5,964 bases of DNA from an uncultured Bacillaceae bacterium (GTDB taxonomy: Bacteria; Bacillota; Bacilli; Bacillales; Pradoshiaceae). Below the pieces are notes generated by a model that was given only the letters and a program-made list of their open reading frames with translations, made no database searches and was not told the DNA's origin. Every line of letters begins with the position of its first letter. Positions within the stretch are counted from its first letter, which is position 1. Of this stretch, positions 5,581 to 5,964 are shown one piece after another. The stretch spans positions 1 to 5,964 of the forward strand of contig CAJGCH010000193.1 in NCBI GenBank assembly GCA_904501845.1, given 5' to 3'. The translations under genes and the position numbers were made by a program.

Positions 5581-5964
5581 ATGCAAAACTGGAAAAGGCA
5601 GGCTGTATTATTCTTGTCGAGCCAAGGTGTGTCCATGTTTGGTTCGTCAATCGTGCAATACGCGATTATGTGGCATCTGACGCTGACGACGCAATCAGGG
5701 TTAATGATGACGTTTTATATCATTTGCGGCTTTTTGCCTACATTCTTCCTTGCGCCATTTGCTGGTGTATGGGCGGACCGGTATGACCGGAAAAAGCTGA
5801 TCATAGGCGCAGATGGAGGAATTGCGATTGCCACATTGATTTTGGCGATTTTGTTTTTGAGCGGTATCCAACACATTTGGCTGTTGTTTATTGTTGTGAC
5901 CATCCGCGCGATTGGGGCGGGCATCCAGACACCAGCGGTCGGGGCGGTCTTGCCGCAAATCGTT
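5581..5964 (+). CDS. MFS exporter, DHA3/MFS_3 type, 3'-truncated by window edge
   Basis: An ATG at 5581 opens 128 codons that run off the window. The product begins MQNWKRQAVLFLSSQGVSMF and shows hydrophobic segments at about 10-32, 42-64, 77-95 and 98-118. The MFS motif A loop GVWADRYDRKKL (62-73) lies between TM2 and TM3, and the TM4 region ends with TPAVGAVLPQIV (117-128). This layout is typical of DHA3 drug/siderophore exporters of the Mef/EntS kind. GGGTGG (5569-5574) lies 6 nt before the ATG and supports the start. A longer-looking frame beginning at 5532 is out of register and lacks any membrane-protein character. The substrate cannot be predicted. About two thirds of a typical 400-aa protein lies outside the window. 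Confidence 0.85.
   Translation, partial: MQNWKRQAVLFLSSQGVSMFGSSIVQYAIMWHLTLTTQSGLMMTFYIICGFLPTFFLAPFAGVWADRYDRKKLIIGADGGIAIATLILAILFLSGIQHIWLLFIVVTIRAIGAGIQTPAVGAVLPQIV

Noticed and set aside
5532..5786. An 84-codon + frame upstream of and overlapping the second MFS gene
   Set aside because: From 5581 on it is out of register with a clear MFS protein. Its translation has no hydrophobic segments or motif, and it starts at TTG without a suitable ribosome binding site.
1..5964. CRISPR array, tRNA, rRNA, insertion sequence or attachment site
   Set aside because: No regularly spaced repeats, no tRNA-like cloverleaf or rRNA sequence, no transposase frame and no flanking direct or terminal inverted repeats were seen.

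Overview
The window looks like chromosomal DNA from a Bacillus-type Firmicute (Bacillales). The evidence is the purine-rich ribosome binding sites of the GGAGG type, hairpin-plus-T-tract terminators, a moderately AT-rich base composition, a transporter that closely resembles Bacillus PbuE, and a surface lipoprotein nuclease with a C-terminal calcium-binding tail of a kind seen in Bacillus nucleases. I cannot name the species.

Region 1 (1-2375, + strand) is the end of an amino-sugar catabolic operon. It holds the 3' part of nanE (ManNAc-6-P 2-epimerase), a ROK sugar kinase that fits nanK (ManNAc kinase), and a MurR/RpiR-type SIS-domain regulator, followed by a good intrinsic terminator. Kinase and epimerase together turn N-acetylmannosamine into GlcNAc-6-P. 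The regulator probably senses a phosphorylated intermediate of the pathway.

Region 2 (2497-3941, - strand) converges on region 1. It is a single-gene unit for a PbuE-like purine efflux pump. Its leader holds a purine riboswitch aptamer followed by a long intrinsic terminator whose 5' arm is made from the 3' strands of aptamer helices P3 and P1. Ligand binding should therefore prevent termination, giving an ON switch as in B. subtilis pbuE. The specificity base, however, is C (position 74 in xpt numbering), which predicts guanine/hypoxanthine rather than the adenine sensed by the B. subtilis pbuE switch. This is the most interesting point in the window.

Region 3 (about 3942-4381) has no convincing gene. 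It carries two perfect 10-bp inverted repeats, a 44-codon orphan reading frame and a consensus -10 box.

Region 4 (4382-5438, + strand) is a single gene for a lipoprotein with an acidic spacer, a DNA/RNA non-specific endonuclease domain, a Ser/Thr-rich linker and an EF-hand/Excalibur-like tail, followed by a hairpin terminator. Region 5 (5581-5964, + strand) is the first 128 codons of a second MFS exporter, of the DHA3/MFS_3 type, cut by the window end.
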